From positions 372,001-436,000 of the forward strand of contig CANLXA010000002.1 in the NCBI GenBank assembly GCA_947494975.1: 64,000 bases of DNA, in the 5' to 3' direction. Position numbers and translations under genes: made by a program. Under the pieces are notes generated by a model that had not been told where the DNA came from, searched no databases, and saw only the letters and a list, made by a program, of their open reading frames with translations. This document shows, one piece after another, positions 25,583-33,885 of this stretch. This DNA comes from an uncultured Roseicyclus sp. GTDB taxonomy: Bacteria; Pseudomonadota; Alphaproteobacteria; Rhodobacterales; Rhodobacteraceae. Numbering within the stretch: position 1 is the stretch's first letter; each line of letters begins with the position of its first letter.

Positions 25583-27655
25583 TCACGCCGCGATCAGGCC
25601 CATCGATTCCAGCTTCAGCAACACCTGCTGCGCGCAGTAATCGACGTCCATACCCTCGGTATCCACCACCAACTCCGCCTGCGTCGGCGCCTCATAGGGA
25701 TCCGAGATACCGGTGAATTCCTTGATCTTGCCCTCCCGCGCCAGCTTGTAGAGGCCCTTGCGGTCGCGGCGCTCACATTCCTCCAGCGAGGTCGCCACGT
25801 GGATCTCGATGAAGGCCCCGAATTGCTCGATCTCCTCCCGAACCGCGCGGCGCGTATTCGTGTAGGGCGCGATCGGCGCACAGATCGCGATGCCCCCGTT
25901 CTTGGTGATTTCCGAGGCCACGTAGCCAATCCGGCGGATATTCAGGTCCCGGTGTTCCTTGGAGAAGCCAAGCTCGGATGACAGGTTCTTCCGCACGACA
26001 TCGCCATCCAGAAGCGTCACCGGACGCCCGCCCTGTTCCATCAGTTTCACCATGATGGCGTTCGCGATGGTCGATTTGCCCGATCCGGACAGCCCGGTGA
26101 AGAACACCGTGAAGCCCTGCTGCGACCGGGGCGGGGAGGTCCGGCGCAGTTCCCTCACGACTTCGGGGAAGGAGAACCAGTCAGGGATCTCCAGCCCTTC
26201 CCGCAAGCGTCGGCGCAGTTCCGTGCCCGAGATATTCAGGATGGTGACATTCTCACGATCCGCAATCTCGTCATTCGGTTCGTACTGCGCCCGCTCCTGC
26301 ACATAGACCATGTGTTTGAAGTCGACCATTTCGATGCCCATTTCGTCCTGATGGTCGCGGAACAGATCCTGCGCATCGTAGGGTCCGTAGAAATCCTCCC
26401 CCGCCGAGTTCTTGCCCGGCCCGGCATGGTCCCGGCCCACAATCATGTGGGTGCAGCCGTGGTTCTTGCGGATCAGTCCGTGCCAGACGGCCTCGCGCGG
26501 GCCGGCCATCCGCATGGCCAGGTTGAGAAGGCTCATCGTGGTGGTGGCGGCGGGATATTGATCGAGCACCGCCTCGTAACACCGCACGCGGGTGAAGTGA
26601 TCGACATCGCCCGGCTTCGTCAGGCCGACCACGGGGTGGATCAACAGGTTGGCCTGCGATTCCTTCGCGGCCCGGAACGTGAGTTCCTGATGCGCGCGGT
26701 GCAGGGGGTTGCGCGTCTGGAAGGCGACAATCTTGCGCCAGCCAAGTTTGCGGAAGAAGGCGCGCAGCTCATTCGGCGTGTCGCGGCGGGCCCGGAAATC
26801 GTAATGAACCGGTTGCTGAATACCTGTGATCGCCCCGCCCAGATAGATCGGACCCGCGACGTTGTGCAGGTAATTGACGGCCGGGTGGGCGATGTCATCG
26901 GCACCATAGACCTTGGCAGCTTCATTGGCCTTGTCGGGCGTCCACTTGTCGCTGATCGACAGGATCGCAAGGATCACACCCTCTGCGTCGCGAAGCGCGA
27001 TGTCCTGGCCTTCTTCGATGGCGTCGGCGAAGGTTTCGGACACGTCGAGCGTGATCGGCATCGGCCACAACGAGCCGTCGGCCAAGCGCATGTTTTCGAC
27101 GGCGGTGTCGTAATCCTCCTGCCCCATGAACCCCTTGAGCGGGTTGAACCCACCGTTCATCAACAGTTCCAGATCGCAGACCTGGCGCGCCGTGAGGTCC
27201 CACGACGGCAGGTCGGCGGCTTCCATCTTGAGCTTCTGGGCGCTGTCATAGGAGACGTAGAGTTCCGGTATCGGGGCGTGCAAGGGCGCGGCCATGGAGG
27301 TGATCCTTTTCGATGGGATGAGGTGTGCGCCCTTACCGGTCAGTTCGGCATGGAGGGCGTTATATTCGTCCAGCTTGCGGGCCAGAAATCGGTCGACCAG
27401 CTGAGCTTTTCGGGCGGCCCCGCGCGACGTCAGCGTGTAGGCGAAGCGTTGGCGTTTGTCGGGGCTGTTCCGGTCAGTGACCTGCACCAACCCGGCCGTC
27501 GTCGCAGCGCGCAGGAGGGTGTTGAGCCGACCAAGGCTGACGCCGAGCGCTTCTGCCGTTGTCCGCTGCGACGCCTCCGGCGCCGTGTCGAGTTGGCGCA
27601 GCAGGCGGAAGAGCGTGTCGTCTTCCGGTAGCGCAGGAGCAGCGGCAAAGGGCAC
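25583..27655 (-). CDS. sat-cysC: MarR-like winged helix joined in frame to bifunctional ATP sulfurylase/APS kinase (PAPS synthetase)
   Basis: 690 residues from GTG 27655 in one open frame. Residues about 11-108 match EPS-associated MarR regulators (QRTTAEALGVSLGRLNTLLR, FAYTLTSRGAARKAQLVDRF, LARKLDEYNALHAEL). Residues 121-690 are a normal-length sulfurylase-kinase: QTRNPLHRAHQELTFRAA, GRDHAGPGKN, and P-loop GLSGSGKST. It makes PAPS from sulfate and ATP. ATG 27295 (residue 121) has AAAAGGA 8 bases upstream inside the reading frame, so a separate PAPS synthetase could also start there. No stop codon separates the domains. Two palindromes precede the gene. Confidence 0.88.
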   Translation of the reverse strand: MPFAAAPALPEDDTLFRLLRQLDTAPEASQRTTAEALGVSLGRLNTLLRAATTAGLVQVTDRNSPDKRQRFAYTLTSRGAARKAQLVDRFLARKLDEYNALHAELTGKGAHLIPSKRITSMAAPLHAPIPELYVSYDSAQKLKMEAADLPSWDLTARQVCDLELLMNGGFNPLKGFMGQEDYDTAVENMRLADGSLWPMPITLDVSETFADAIEEGQDIALRDAEGVILAILSISDKWTPDKANEAAKVYGADDIAHPAVNYLHNVAGPIYLGGAITGIQQPVHYDFRARRDTPNELRAFFRKLGWRKIVAFQTRNPLHRAHQELTFRAAKESQANLLIHPVVGLTKPGDVDHFTRVRCYEAVLDQYPAATTTMSLLNLAMRMAGPREAVWHGLIRKNHGCTHMIVGRDHAGPGKNSAGEDFYGPYDAQDLFRDHQDEMGIEMVDFKHMVYVQERAQYEPNDEIADRENVTILNISGTELRRRLREGLEIPDWFSFPEVVRELRRTSPPRSQQGFTVFFTGLSGSGKSTIANAIMVKLMEQGGRPVTLLDGDVVRKNLSSELGFSKEHRDLNIRRIGYVASEITKNGGIAICAPIAPYTNTRRAVREEIEQFGAFIEIHVATSLEECERRDRKGLYKLAREGKIKEFTGISDPYEAPTQAELVVDTEGMDVDYCAQQVLLKLESMGLIAA

Positions 27656-27671
27656 GTCGACAAGTCCGATG

Positions 27672-27691
27672 TTTGTTCACGAATGAACAAA
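27672..27691 (-). promoter_or_regulatory. 20-bp palindrome, proximal candidate operator of the MarR-PAPS synthetase gene
   Basis: TTTGTTCA at 27672-27679, CGAA, TGAACAAA at 27684-27691. It lies 17 bases before the GTG start. A second copy with the same arms lies 49 bp further upstream. Confidence 0.7.
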
Positions 27692-27720
27692 TGCCATATG
27701 TCGCGACGCTTGAGAACCCC

Positions 27721-27740
27721 TTTGTTCAAATCTGAACAAA
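27721..27740 (-). promoter_or_regulatory. 20-bp palindrome, distal candidate operator of the MarR-PAPS synthetase gene
   Basis: TTTGTTCA at 27721-27728, AATC, TGAACAAA at 27733-27740. The arms are identical to the proximal copy and only the 4-base centre differs. The centre-to-centre distance is 49 bp, near five helical turns, which allows cooperative binding on one face. Confidence 0.7.
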
Positions 27741-27838
27741 CTATTCACTGGCCAGGATTTATCCCGACCTGGCTGCCAGAGATCACGTACTTGCCCGAAG
27801 TTACTTGCGGAAGTTCCGTGTAAACGCGGTGGGTGGCC

Positions 27839-28834
27839 CTATTCTGCGGCATCGACCGGGGCGGCATAGGCCCCGGCCTCCATGGTATCCTCACCTTCCA
27901 TCTCGGCGAGGAACTTTTCGGCATCGAGCGCGGCCATGCAGCCCATCCCGGCGGACGTCACCGCCTGGCGATAGACGTGGTCGGTCAGGTCGCCCGCCGC
28001 GAAGACACCGGGGATCGAGGTTTTCGTGGTCCCGGCCTGCACCTTCACATAGCCGCCATTGTGCATCTCGAGCTGATCTTTCACCAACTCGGTTGCGGGC
28101 GCATGGCCGATGGCGACGAAAAAGCCCTTGCATGGGATTTCGGTGATCGCGCCGGTTTCCACGTGTTTGGCGCGCACGCCTTCGACGCCGCGGGGCTCCT
28201 GCGCGCCGATCACTTCCTCAATCGTGTGATCCCACAGAACCTCGACCTTCGGGTTCTTGAACAGGCGGTCCTGCATGATCTTCTCGGCCCGCAGGCTGTC
28301 GCGGCGGTGGATCAGCGTCACCTTGGAGGCGAAGTTGGTCAGGAACAGCGCCTCTTCGACCGCCGTATTGCCGCCTCCAACCACCACGATCTCCTGTCCA
28401 CGATAGAAGAACCCGTCGCAGGTGGCACAGGCCGACACGCCGAAGCCCTTGAAGTGCTCCTCGGACGGCAAACCCAGCCACTTGGCCTGGGCCCCCGTCG
28501 CCAGCACGACCGCGTCCGCCGTGTAGGTGGCGCCGCTGTCACCCACCGCCCGGAACGGACGCTGCGACAGGTCCAGCGACATGATGTGATCGCCGATGAT
28601 CTCGGTCCCCATCTCCTTGGCGTGGGCCTCCATCCGCACCATCAGATCGGGGCCCATGACGCTTGCGTCGCCGGGCCAGTTTTCCACATCCGTCGTGATG
28701 GTCAACTGGCCGCCGGGCTGAATGCCCTGCACCAGGATCGGCTCCAACATCGCGCGGCTGGCATAGACGCCTGCAGTGTATCCGGCCGGGCCGGAGCCGA
28801 TGATCAGAAGGCGGGTGTGGCGGGTCTCTGTCAT
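27839..28834 (-). CDS. trxB: Thioredoxin-disulfide reductase
   Basis: 331 residues from ATG 28834 (AGGA 6 bases upstream); a much longer upstream frame is not supported. [19 protein letters not shown] is the FAD-binding motif, CATC at residues 136-139 the redox-active pair, and [15 protein letters not shown] the NADPH-binding site; [20 protein letters not shown] is the C-terminal FAD motif. It reduces thioredoxin with NADPH. It is divergent from an Lrp-type regulator gene and upstream of the PAPS synthetase gene on the same strand. Confidence 0.95.
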   Translation of the reverse strand: MTETRHTRLLIIGSGPAGYTAGVYASRAMLEPILVQGIQPGGQLTITTDVENWPGDASVMGPDLMVRMEAHAKEMGTEIIGDHIMSLDLSQRPFRAVGDSGATYTADAVVLATGAQAKWLGLPSEEHFKGFGVSACATCDGFFYRGQEIVVVGGGNTAVEEALFLTNFASKVTLIHRRDSLRAEKIMQDRLFKNPKVEVLWDHTIEEVIGAQEPRGVEGVRAKHVETGAITEIPCKGFFVAIGHAPATELVKDQLEMHNGGYVKVQAGTTKTSIPGVFAAGDLTDHVYRQAVTSAGMGCMAALDAEKFLAEMEGEDTMEAGAYAAPVDAAE

Positions 28835-28908
28835 GGTAGATCCTGTGGCAGCAGGTGAGCGATCTACGCGATATATCCCTGCCGCCTGCCCGATGAAACC
28901 CCCCGCAA

Positions 28909-28960
28909 ATTTCACGTCACCGATATGTGAGCTATTCCATTTCTTGCGCAGCCGTGAAAT
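28909..28960. promoter_or_regulatory. Spaced inverted repeat between trxB and lrp-like gene
   Basis: ATTTCACG at 28909-28916 and its exact complement CGTGAAAT at 28953-28960, 44 bp apart centre to centre, about four helical turns. They lie in the 189-base divergent intergenic region. Lrp/AsnC octamers bind spaced sites, so this is a candidate shared control region. Confidence 0.4.
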
Positions 28961-29023
28961 AAAGTTGCGCGAAGACCGGAAAAAGCGGTTCATCTGAAAA
29001 CCGCACTTGGGGAGCACGACTTG

Positions 29024-29524
29024 ATGCAACACGCAAAACTCGACCCGATCGACCGGAAGATTCTGGCCGAGCTGCAAGGTGATGGACGGATGACGAATGT
29101 AGAGCTGGCCAAGCGCGTCGGCATCTCGGCGCCGCCTTGCCTGCGCCGTGTCAGGACGTTGGAGGAGGCCGGCTACATCAAGGGCTACTTCGCCAAGGTC
29201 GATGCCCGTCTGCTAGGGTTCGAGGTGCAGGTTTTCGCGATGGTGGGCCTTGCGTCGCAGGCCGAGGCGGATCTTGTTGCGTTCGAGGACCTGTGCAGCG
29301 GTTGGCCGCTGGTTCGCGAGTGCCACATGCTCAACGGCGAAATCGACTTCATCCTGAAATGCGTGGCACCGGATCTGTCGTCTTTCCAGAGCTTCCTGAC
29401 CGGTGAGTTGACGTCGGCGCCGAACGTGGCCTCGGTGCGCACATCGCTGGTCATCCGTGGCGCCAAAGACACGCCGGGGGTGCCCTTCGACGTGATGGAG
29501 GCGCGGCTGGCGGAAACCGCCTGA
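29024..29524 (+). CDS. Lrp/AsnC-family transcriptional regulator
   Basis: 166 residues from ATG 29024, GGGGAG 9 bases upstream. [20 protein letters not shown] and [20 protein letters not shown] form the N-terminal helix-turn-helix of Lrp; the C-terminal RAM/AsnC ligand domain follows from [14 protein letters not shown]. Divergent placement to trxB suggests it controls trxB and itself. In related genomes this trxB-lrp pair is common. The stop is 4 bases before the next gene. Confidence 0.92.
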   Translation: MQHAKLDPIDRKILAELQGDGRMTNVELAKRVGISAPPCLRRVRTLEEAGYIKGYFAKVDARLLGFEVQVFAMVGLASQAEADLVAFEDLCSGWPLVRECHMLNGEIDFILKCVAPDLSSFQSFLTGELTSAPNVASVRTSLVIRGAKDTPGVPFDVMEARLAETA

Positions 29525-29528
29525 GCCG

Positions 29529-31544
29529 ATGGCCAAGATCGATCTGACCGCGCTCTACCGGCAAGGGCTGGCCCATCAACAGGCGGGCCGCCTGGACGAG
29601 GCATTGGCGCTCTACAACCAAATCCTTGCGGCGCAGCCGGGCATTCCCGAGGTGCTGTTCCAGCGCGCCCGGTGTGTGTCGGGGAGCGACCCGAAGGCGG
29701 CCGAGGCCGATTTCCGCAAGGCCCTGAAGGGGAAGCCGAAAGACCCCGCCATTTGGCAGGGTCTGCACGGCGTGTTGCGCGGGCCGGCCCGTGTGAAACT
29801 GGAGAAAGACGCACTGCGCGCCGGTATCCCGATCGGATCGGAGGCCGAGCTGCGCCCGATCCTGGCGGCGATCGCCAAGGGGCGGGCTGTGCAGGCGGAA
29901 CAGGCGGCGCTCAAACTGACCAGGCTGGCTCCCGCTGCGTTCTGGCCCGCCTATGCGCTGGGGGAGGCGCGCCTGGCGCAGTCCAAACCGGCGGTGGCCA
30001 TACTTGAGGCCGCCCATGCCCGTGCACCGGGCCATGCCAAGGCCCGGCTGGCCCTTGCCCGGGCCTATGCCGCCGCGGCCCGACCTGCGACGGCCGAGGA
30101 GGTATTGCGCGCGGGTGGCGATCTGACGGCGGATGCGGCCCTGATTTTGGCCCGGATCTACCGGGATACCGCACGGCCGGAGGAGGCGGTGGCGTTGCTG
30201 GAAACGTACCGTGCAACCGATAAACGCGTGCTGGCCGATCTGGCTGTGTCACTGGCCCAAACCGGGCGCGGCGGCCAAGCGCTTGAGATTATCGGACGGA
30301 TGTCATCGCCGCCCGCTTCCCTGTTCCGGTCCTGCACGATTGCAGCCGAGGAGGCAGGCGATTTCTCCGGGGCAGAGGCTCTCATCGACGCGGCACTGGC
30401 GACGCCGCAGGTCGGGCTGCTGACCCATCGCGCGCAGCTTCGCCAATCCGCCGGAGATTTTGCGCAGGCAGACGCCGACCTCATGGCGGAAATCGACGCC
30501 TCGCCCACCTTTGGAGAGTCCTATCGCGCCTATGTCAATGGCCGCAAGATCAAGGCCGGCGATCCAATACTCCCCCGTTTGGACGCGGCCCTTGAGCGGG
30601 CCGATCCGTCCGGGTTGGACCGCGCCGCACTGCAATTCGCAGCGGCCAAAGCAAGCGCCGATCTGGGTGAGCACGCGCAGGTTTTCCCCCATCTTCACGT
30701 CGCCAATCGCGAGATGGCGCAGGCGTTTCCCTATGGGTTTGAAAGTGACCTTCGGGAGGCGCGCGCGCTAAAGGCCGATTGGCGGATCTTGCGGGATATT
30801 CCGGCAGATGGCCCCACCGATCCCATCGTGTTCGTAACGGGCCTGCCGCGATCCGGCACGACGCTGGTTGAAACCATCCTTGCGGCTCATCCGCGCGTTA
30901 GCGCAGGGGGTGAGATGCCGTTTCTGTCGCGCGCCTTGTCCCCCGTCATCGAGGCGCTGCGCCATGGTGCGCCGGATGGCGACCTGCTGGCGGAGGCCGG
31001 GTCGCGCTATCTCACCGCGGCGCGGCGGCGGGTGGGTGACGCGCCCGTGATCGTCGACAAGGCGATTTCCACCTTTTCACGGATCGGCCATGCTGCCCGC
31101 GCCTTGCCCGGCGCACGCTTCCTTCTCGTGCGGCGTGACCCGCGCGATGTGGGGCTGTCGCTCTATCGCAACATGTTCCCCCATGGATTGCATCGCTATG
31201 CCTATGACCTTGCGGATATGGGCAGATACATCCGGCTCCACGATGCCATTACCACCTTCTGGCAAGCCACGTTGCCCGACCGGATCCATGTGGTTGATTA
31301 TGAAGATCTGACAAAAGATCCCGAGCCGACCATTCGCGCCATGCTGGACGCCGTGAATTTGCCGTTCGATAAGGCCTGCCTTGCGCCGGAGCGCAGTGGG
31401 CGGCGGATTCAGACGCTCAGCTTTGCACAGGCCCGCCAGCCGATAGGAACCCGTGCCATCGCGGGTTGGCAGCGCTACGAAGGCGACCTCAAGCCGCTGA
31501 TCGAGGCGCTGGGCACCGAGATTGATCTGGAGGCGACGCCCTAG
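29529..31544 (+). CDS. TPR-containing sulfotransferase
   Basis: 671 residues. The N-terminal half (about 1-390) is a TPR-like helical array, starting with LYRQGLAHQQAGRLDEALAL. The sulfotransferase domain begins near residue 432 with PIVFVTGLPRSGTTLVETIL, whose PRSGTT loop binds the 5' phosphosulfate of PAPS; RFLLVRRDPRDVGLSLYRN is the 3' phosphate-binding motif. It sulfates an unidentified acceptor (sugar, lipid or protein). It starts 4 bases after the Lrp-like gene, near the PAPS synthetase gene, which supplies its donor. Confidence 0.88.
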   Translation: MAKIDLTALYRQGLAHQQAGRLDEALALYNQILAAQPGIPEVLFQRARCVSGSDPKAAEADFRKALKGKPKDPAIWQGLHGVLRGPARVKLEKDALRAGIPIGSEAELRPILAAIAKGRAVQAEQAALKLTRLAPAAFWPAYALGEARLAQSKPAVAILEAAHARAPGHAKARLALARAYAAAARPATAEEVLRAGGDLTADAALILARIYRDTARPEEAVALLETYRATDKRVLADLAVSLAQTGRGGQALEIIGRMSSPPASLFRSCTIAAEEAGDFSGAEALIDAALATPQVGLLTHRAQLRQSAGDFAQADADLMAEIDASPTFGESYRAYVNGRKIKAGDPILPRLDAALERADPSGLDRAALQFAAAKASADLGEHAQVFPHLHVANREMAQAFPYGFESDLREARALKADWRILRDIPADGPTDPIVFVTGLPRSGTTLVETILAAHPRVSAGGEMPFLSRALSPVIEALRHGAPDGDLLAEAGSRYLTAARRRVGDAPVIVDKAISTFSRIGHAARALPGARFLLVRRDPRDVGLSLYRNMFPHGLHRYAYDLADMGRYIRLHDAITTFWQATLPDRIHVVDYEDLTKDPEPTIRAMLDAVNLPFDKACLAPERSGRRIQTLSFAQARQPIGTRAIAGWQRYEGDLKPLIEALGTEIDLEATP

Positions 31545-31581
31545 GGCCCGTTTGCCCCATTCGCACTGCGCCAGACACCAC

Positions 31582-31606
31582 AAAGGCGGCCGTTCTGGCC
31601 GCCCTT
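31582..31606 (-). terminator. Convergent hairpin between the sulfotransferase and a small basic gene
   Basis: GGCGGCC (31585-31591), GTTCT loop, GGCCGCC (31597-31603) gives 7 GC pairs, with AA/TT flanks. On the minus strand TTTG follows. It may end both transcripts. Confidence 0.5.
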
Positions 31607-31668
31607 CGCAAGCGTTCGCAATGCGTATGGTTTGGGGTCCGCGGGGTCTTCGTCCGGGGTCTTCCGCC

Positions 31669-31806
31669 TTATTCGGCGGCCACAGTTTTCTGCTTTCGCG
31701 GCTTCTCCGCGCGCCGTTCTGCACGCAGCTTGCGCGCCCACGGCATATCCATCTGCTCTTTCTTCGCTTCAGCGAGGATTGTTTTCATCCAGCGACGGGT
31801 TTTCAT
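31669..31806 (-). CDS. Small basic hypothetical protein
   Basis: 45 residues from ATG 31806, preceded by AAGGA about 8 bases upstream; the frame opens earlier at 31917 but the upstream part looks non-coding. The sequence (MKTRRWMKTILAEAKKEQMD then WARKLRAERRAEKPRKQK) is strongly basic, suggesting nucleic-acid or ribosome contact. I believe short proteins of this type recur in Rhodobacteraceae, but cannot name a family. It stands alone. Confidence 0.6.
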   Translation of the reverse strand: MKTRRWMKTILAEAKKEQMDMPWARKLRAERRAEKPRKQKTVAAE

Positions 31807-32056
31807 TTGCCTGTTCCTTCTTGCCGGTTGCAGTTGTTTAAGTTGCAGCCAATCTGGCCCGGCTTTCAGGCAGTCTTGAGGCGAAATCTCTAATGCGCGG
31901 TAAATCATCGGGGCCATTTTTGGGCAATTCCCGGATCGCAGACCGCTTATTTCACGAGGATTTTCGAAAGACTTGAGTCAAATTACGCCCAAGCGGAGGC
32001 ACAGCCCGCCGTGATTGTGTCTCATTTGGAACCAGTCGGATGTCGGGCGGCACGTG

Positions 32057-32830
32057 CTACAAGCGGATCGCTGAAATGAGCCTGCCGTAATCGACCTCTC
32101 CGCGATGGGTGGCGCGCCGGTAGGAATAGAAGCGCTCAGGGTCCGAATAGGTGCAATGGCCGGTCCATTCGGCCTCGGCCACGCCCGCCGCGCGCAGACG
32201 GCTCAACCCGTATCCCGTCAGGTCGAACTGATACTTTCCCTCGGCCTTGCCGCTTACAAAGAACCGCGATGTCATCGGATCCTCATCCATGAAGCGCTCC
32301 AGAAACTCCTGGCCGACCTCATAGGCGCGCTGGCTGATCGACGGGCCGATCACCGCACGCACGCGACCTCGCTCTGCGCCGAGCCCGTCCATGGCGTCCA
32401 GCGTCGCTTCCAACACACCGTCCAACGCGCCGCGCCATCCGGCATGGGCCGCGCCAATCACCTGTGCCTCGGGATCGGCGAACAGGATCGGCTGGCAATC
32501 GGCGGTCAGGACCGAAAGGGCCACACCGGGCGTTGCCGTGACAAGGGCATCCGCGCGCCGCCGCTCCTGCGTTGGGGCATCGATCACCGCGACATCGGGG
32601 GAATGCACCTGATGCACGCCCACCAGGGCTTTTGGCTCCACCCCCATCTCTTCGGCCACCTTGCCGCGGTTCAGGGAGACGATTTCCGCCTGGTCCGATG
32701 ACCCGCCACCACAATTCAACGCCGTGAAGATCCCTGACGAGGCCCCGCCGATCCGGGTGAAAAAGCCATGAGTGACACCGTCGAGCAGGGGCGACGTCAC
32801 GGGATCCAGGCGTGTGGCGGTGACCGTCAT
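32057..32830 (-). CDS. pgeF: Peptidoglycan editing factor PgeF (laccase-domain)
   Basis: 257 residues with a Cu-oxidase_4/YfiH fold: VTHGFFTRIGGASSGIF, VLTADCQPILFADPEAQ (Cys of the active site), GAAHAGWRGALDGVLE (His) and IGPSISQRAYEVG. Homologues edit misincorporated serine in peptidoglycan precursors and show purine-nucleoside phosphorylase activity. Last gene of lgt-midA-pgeF, each overlapping the next by 4 bases. Confidence 0.92.
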   Translation of the reverse strand: MTVTATRLDPVTSPLLDGVTHGFFTRIGGASSGIFTALNCGGGSSDQAEIVSLNRGKVAEEMGVEPKALVGVHQVHSPDVAVIDAPTQERRRADALVTATPGVALSVLTADCQPILFADPEAQVIGAAHAGWRGALDGVLEATLDAMDGLGAERGRVRAVIGPSISQRAYEVGQEFLERFMDEDPMTSRFFVSGKAEGKYQFDLTGYGLSRLRAAGVAEAEWTGHCTYSDPERFYSYRRATHRGEVDYGRLISAIRL

Positions 32831-33885
32831 CCATGGGGCTCCAGGGCAGGGGGCAGCGGGGCATCCGGCGGCGTGATCGCCATTACCTTGAACAGGTTTC
32901 CCATCTCGTCGGGATGCGTCAACCGTCTGTGTGCGGCAATGTGATCGTCAAGCGCAGCGTCGCCGAGGCTGCGGGCCAATGCATGCGCACGGGCGGTAAT
33001 GCCGAGGCGCTCCAGAAACACACCCTGCGGGGTGAGGGTCGACGCGCGGGCCGGGGTGGCCGCGCGGGCGAGCGGCGCGAAGGCCACATGGGCGGTCAGG
33101 TCCGCCGCGCCGGGCTGCTCCAGCGGATCGGCATAGGCGTGGCCTGAGATGGCCTGAAACGTATCGCCCGTGCTCTCCCAACCGCCGTAATCCACGATGA
33201 GGGCCGCCCCGCCGAAGCCGGCAATGCGGCGGCCAATCTCCTGCGCCATGGCCTCAGCGGGCGCGCAGGTTTCAAGGATCATGCCGGGCTCGACTCCGGC
33301 AGGCGTAGCCAATGGGGCAGGGGGCGCGAGACCCCAGATCAGATTGCCACCCTGCGCCCCAATCTGGCGCTCCTGCCAGTCGCCCGCATCATTCATCTGG
33401 AATTGGCGGATGGGCAGGGCGTCGAAGAACTCATTGGCAAGAAGAAACAGCGGCCCGTCGGGTAGATCCGCCAGCGTGTCATGGAAGGTAAGTGCATGAC
33501 TGCCCAAGGTGGCGGATTGAATGTTGCGCAGGACCGGCGACGCCTCGACCAGATGAAGGTCGGCAGCGTCGTTAAATCCCGGCGCGGAGCGAGTGGCCCG
33601 CAGCAGATCCGCAATCAGGGACCCGCGGCCCGGACCCAACTCGGCCAGGATCATCCGATCGGGCGCCCCTTGATCCATCCAGACCTGCGCGAGCCACAGG
33701 CCCAGAAGCTCCCCGAACATCTGGCTGATTTCAGGCGCGGTGATGAAATCGCCGCCCCGGCCCAACGGATCCCGCGTGGCGTAGTAGCCCTCGGTCGGAT
33801 CAAACAGGCACTCGGCCATGTAATCGGCGACGGATAACGGCCCAAACCGCGCGATCCGGGCGATCAGCCTGTCCTTGAGGCTCAT
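32827..33885 (-). CDS. MidA-family SAM-dependent methyltransferase
   Basis: 352 residues from ATG 33885, which overlaps the lgt stop by 4 bases; the frame upstream of it is noise. LFDPTEGYYATRDPLGRGGD and FITAPEISQMFGELLGLWLA are the MidA/NDUFAF7 family signature, and LAELGPGRGSLIADLLRA is the SAM-binding motif. The human relative dimethylates an arginine in a complex I subunit; the bacterial target is unknown. It sits in the middle of the lgt operon. Confidence 0.9.
   Translation of the reverse strand: MSLKDRLIARIARFGPLSVADYMAECLFDPTEGYYATRDPLGRGGDFITAPEISQMFGELLGLWLAQVWMDQGAPDRMILAELGPGRGSLIADLLRATRSAPGFNDAADLHLVEASPVLRNIQSATLGSHALTFHDTLADLPDGPLFLLANEFFDALPIRQFQMNDAGDWQERQIGAQGGNLIWGLAPPAPLATPAGVEPGMILETCAPAEAMAQEIGRRIAGFGGAALIVDYGGWESTGDTFQAISGHAYADPLEQPGAADLTAHVAFAPLARAATPARASTLTPQGVFLERLGITARAHALARSLGDAALDDHIAAHRRLTHPDEMGNLFKVMAITPPDAPLPPALEPHG

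Noticed and set aside
27839-29077. Longer start for trxB (412 residues)
   Set aside because: The upstream 81 codons do not resemble TrxB, and would run into the lrp gene region.
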